A DNA stretch of 64,000 nucleotides. It comes from Aquificota bacterium. Its GTDB lineage: Bacteria; Aquificota; Aquificia; Aquificales; Aquificaceae. How positions within the stretch are numbered: the stretch's first letter is position 1; the number at the start of each line of letters is the position of its first letter. The notes under the pieces were generated by a model. It made no database searches. It was not told where the DNA came from and saw only the letters and a program-made list of their open reading frames with translations. Below are positions 63,973-64,000 of the stretch, piece after piece. Made by a program: the position numbers and the translations under genes. Location: the NCBI GenBank assembly GCA_030549905.1, contig JAUQQK010000006.1, positions 39,342 to 103,341 of the forward strand, written 5' to 3'.

Positions 63973-64000
63973 GTTGCTAATGTACCGTGTGGAGTTGAAA
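63973..64000 (+). CRISPR. Candidate first CRISPR repeat, cut by the window edge
   Basis: The last 28 bases (starting GTTGCTAATGTACCG and ending GTTGAAA) have the length and the GTTGAAA 3' end of thermophile type I/III CRISPR repeats. They follow a strong promoter and an AT-rich leader-like stretch. Only one copy is visible, so this is a prediction, not a demonstrated array. Confidence 0.5.

Overview
The window looks like a gene-dense piece of chromosome from a thermophilic, autotrophic, sulfur-oxidising member of the Aquificales (Hydrogenobacter/Thermocrinis-like; genus inferred, not proven). The evidence is a stand-alone leucyl-tRNA synthetase beta subunit, a 5'-nuclease encoded apart from DNA polymerase I, scattered ATP synthase genes (atpD and atpA are about 31 kb apart, each next to unrelated genes), a multi-subunit 2-oxoacid:ferredoxin oxidoreductase typical of the reductive TCA cycle, and a complete sulfur-oxidising heterodisulfide-reductase-like (sHdr) locus. 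Genes commonly overlap by 4 nt and no stretch above 300 bp lacks a gene. The longest non-coding stretches are 60893-61087 and 63740-64000.

Layout. 1-8.2 kb (+): atpD, rph, a frameshifted outer-membrane barrel gene, feoA-feoB with a tiny Cys-rich companion, and secA. 8.2-10.1 kb: thrC and a YrdC-family gene (-), divergent from tRNA-Leu(UAA) and dcd (+). 10.6-27 kb (-) is one long metabolic island. In transcription order it holds a five-subunit 2-oxoacid:ferredoxin oxidoreductase, a small acidic protein, a CobW-type GTPase, the SbtA bicarbonate transporter with its PII-like partner SbtB, tusA, two DsrE-family sulfur carriers, hdrC1-B1-A-hyp-C2-B2, two lipoate-binding proteins (LbpA) separated by a thioredoxin-like protein and a DsrE protein, and a LipS-like radical-SAM enzyme. 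A matching lipoate-ligase-like gene lies at 56.3 kb. Together these suggest cytoplasmic sulfane-sulfur oxidation (TusA/DsrE to sHdr to LbpA) feeding electrons to reductive CO2 fixation.

27-63 kb is a mosaic of short operons on both strands: translation and RNA maturation (leuS beta, smpB, tRNA-Ser, rsmA, truA, ybeY, phoH-like), cell wall (mltG, lytic transglycosylase), flagella (flgM, flgF, flgL, flgK), c-di-GMP turnover (GGDEF plus EAL pair), amino acids (argH, argB, metE, trpF), polyamine and MTA metabolism (speE, mtnP), DNA repair (nth), and regulators (fur, lysR). The right end holds a ribbon-helix-helix gene with an 8-bp-period operator array, then a strong promoter leading into what looks like the first repeat of a CRISPR array cut by the window edge.

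The observations most worth a second look are (i) a GC-rich, strongly structured RNA leader upstream of htpX with three mutually interleaved complementary helices; (ii) shared, near-palindromic -10 elements at all eight compact divergent junctions, mostly 6-8 nt from the start codon and so predicting leaderless mRNAs in both directions; (iii) the RHH operator array; and (iv) the candidate CRISPR leader and first repeat.
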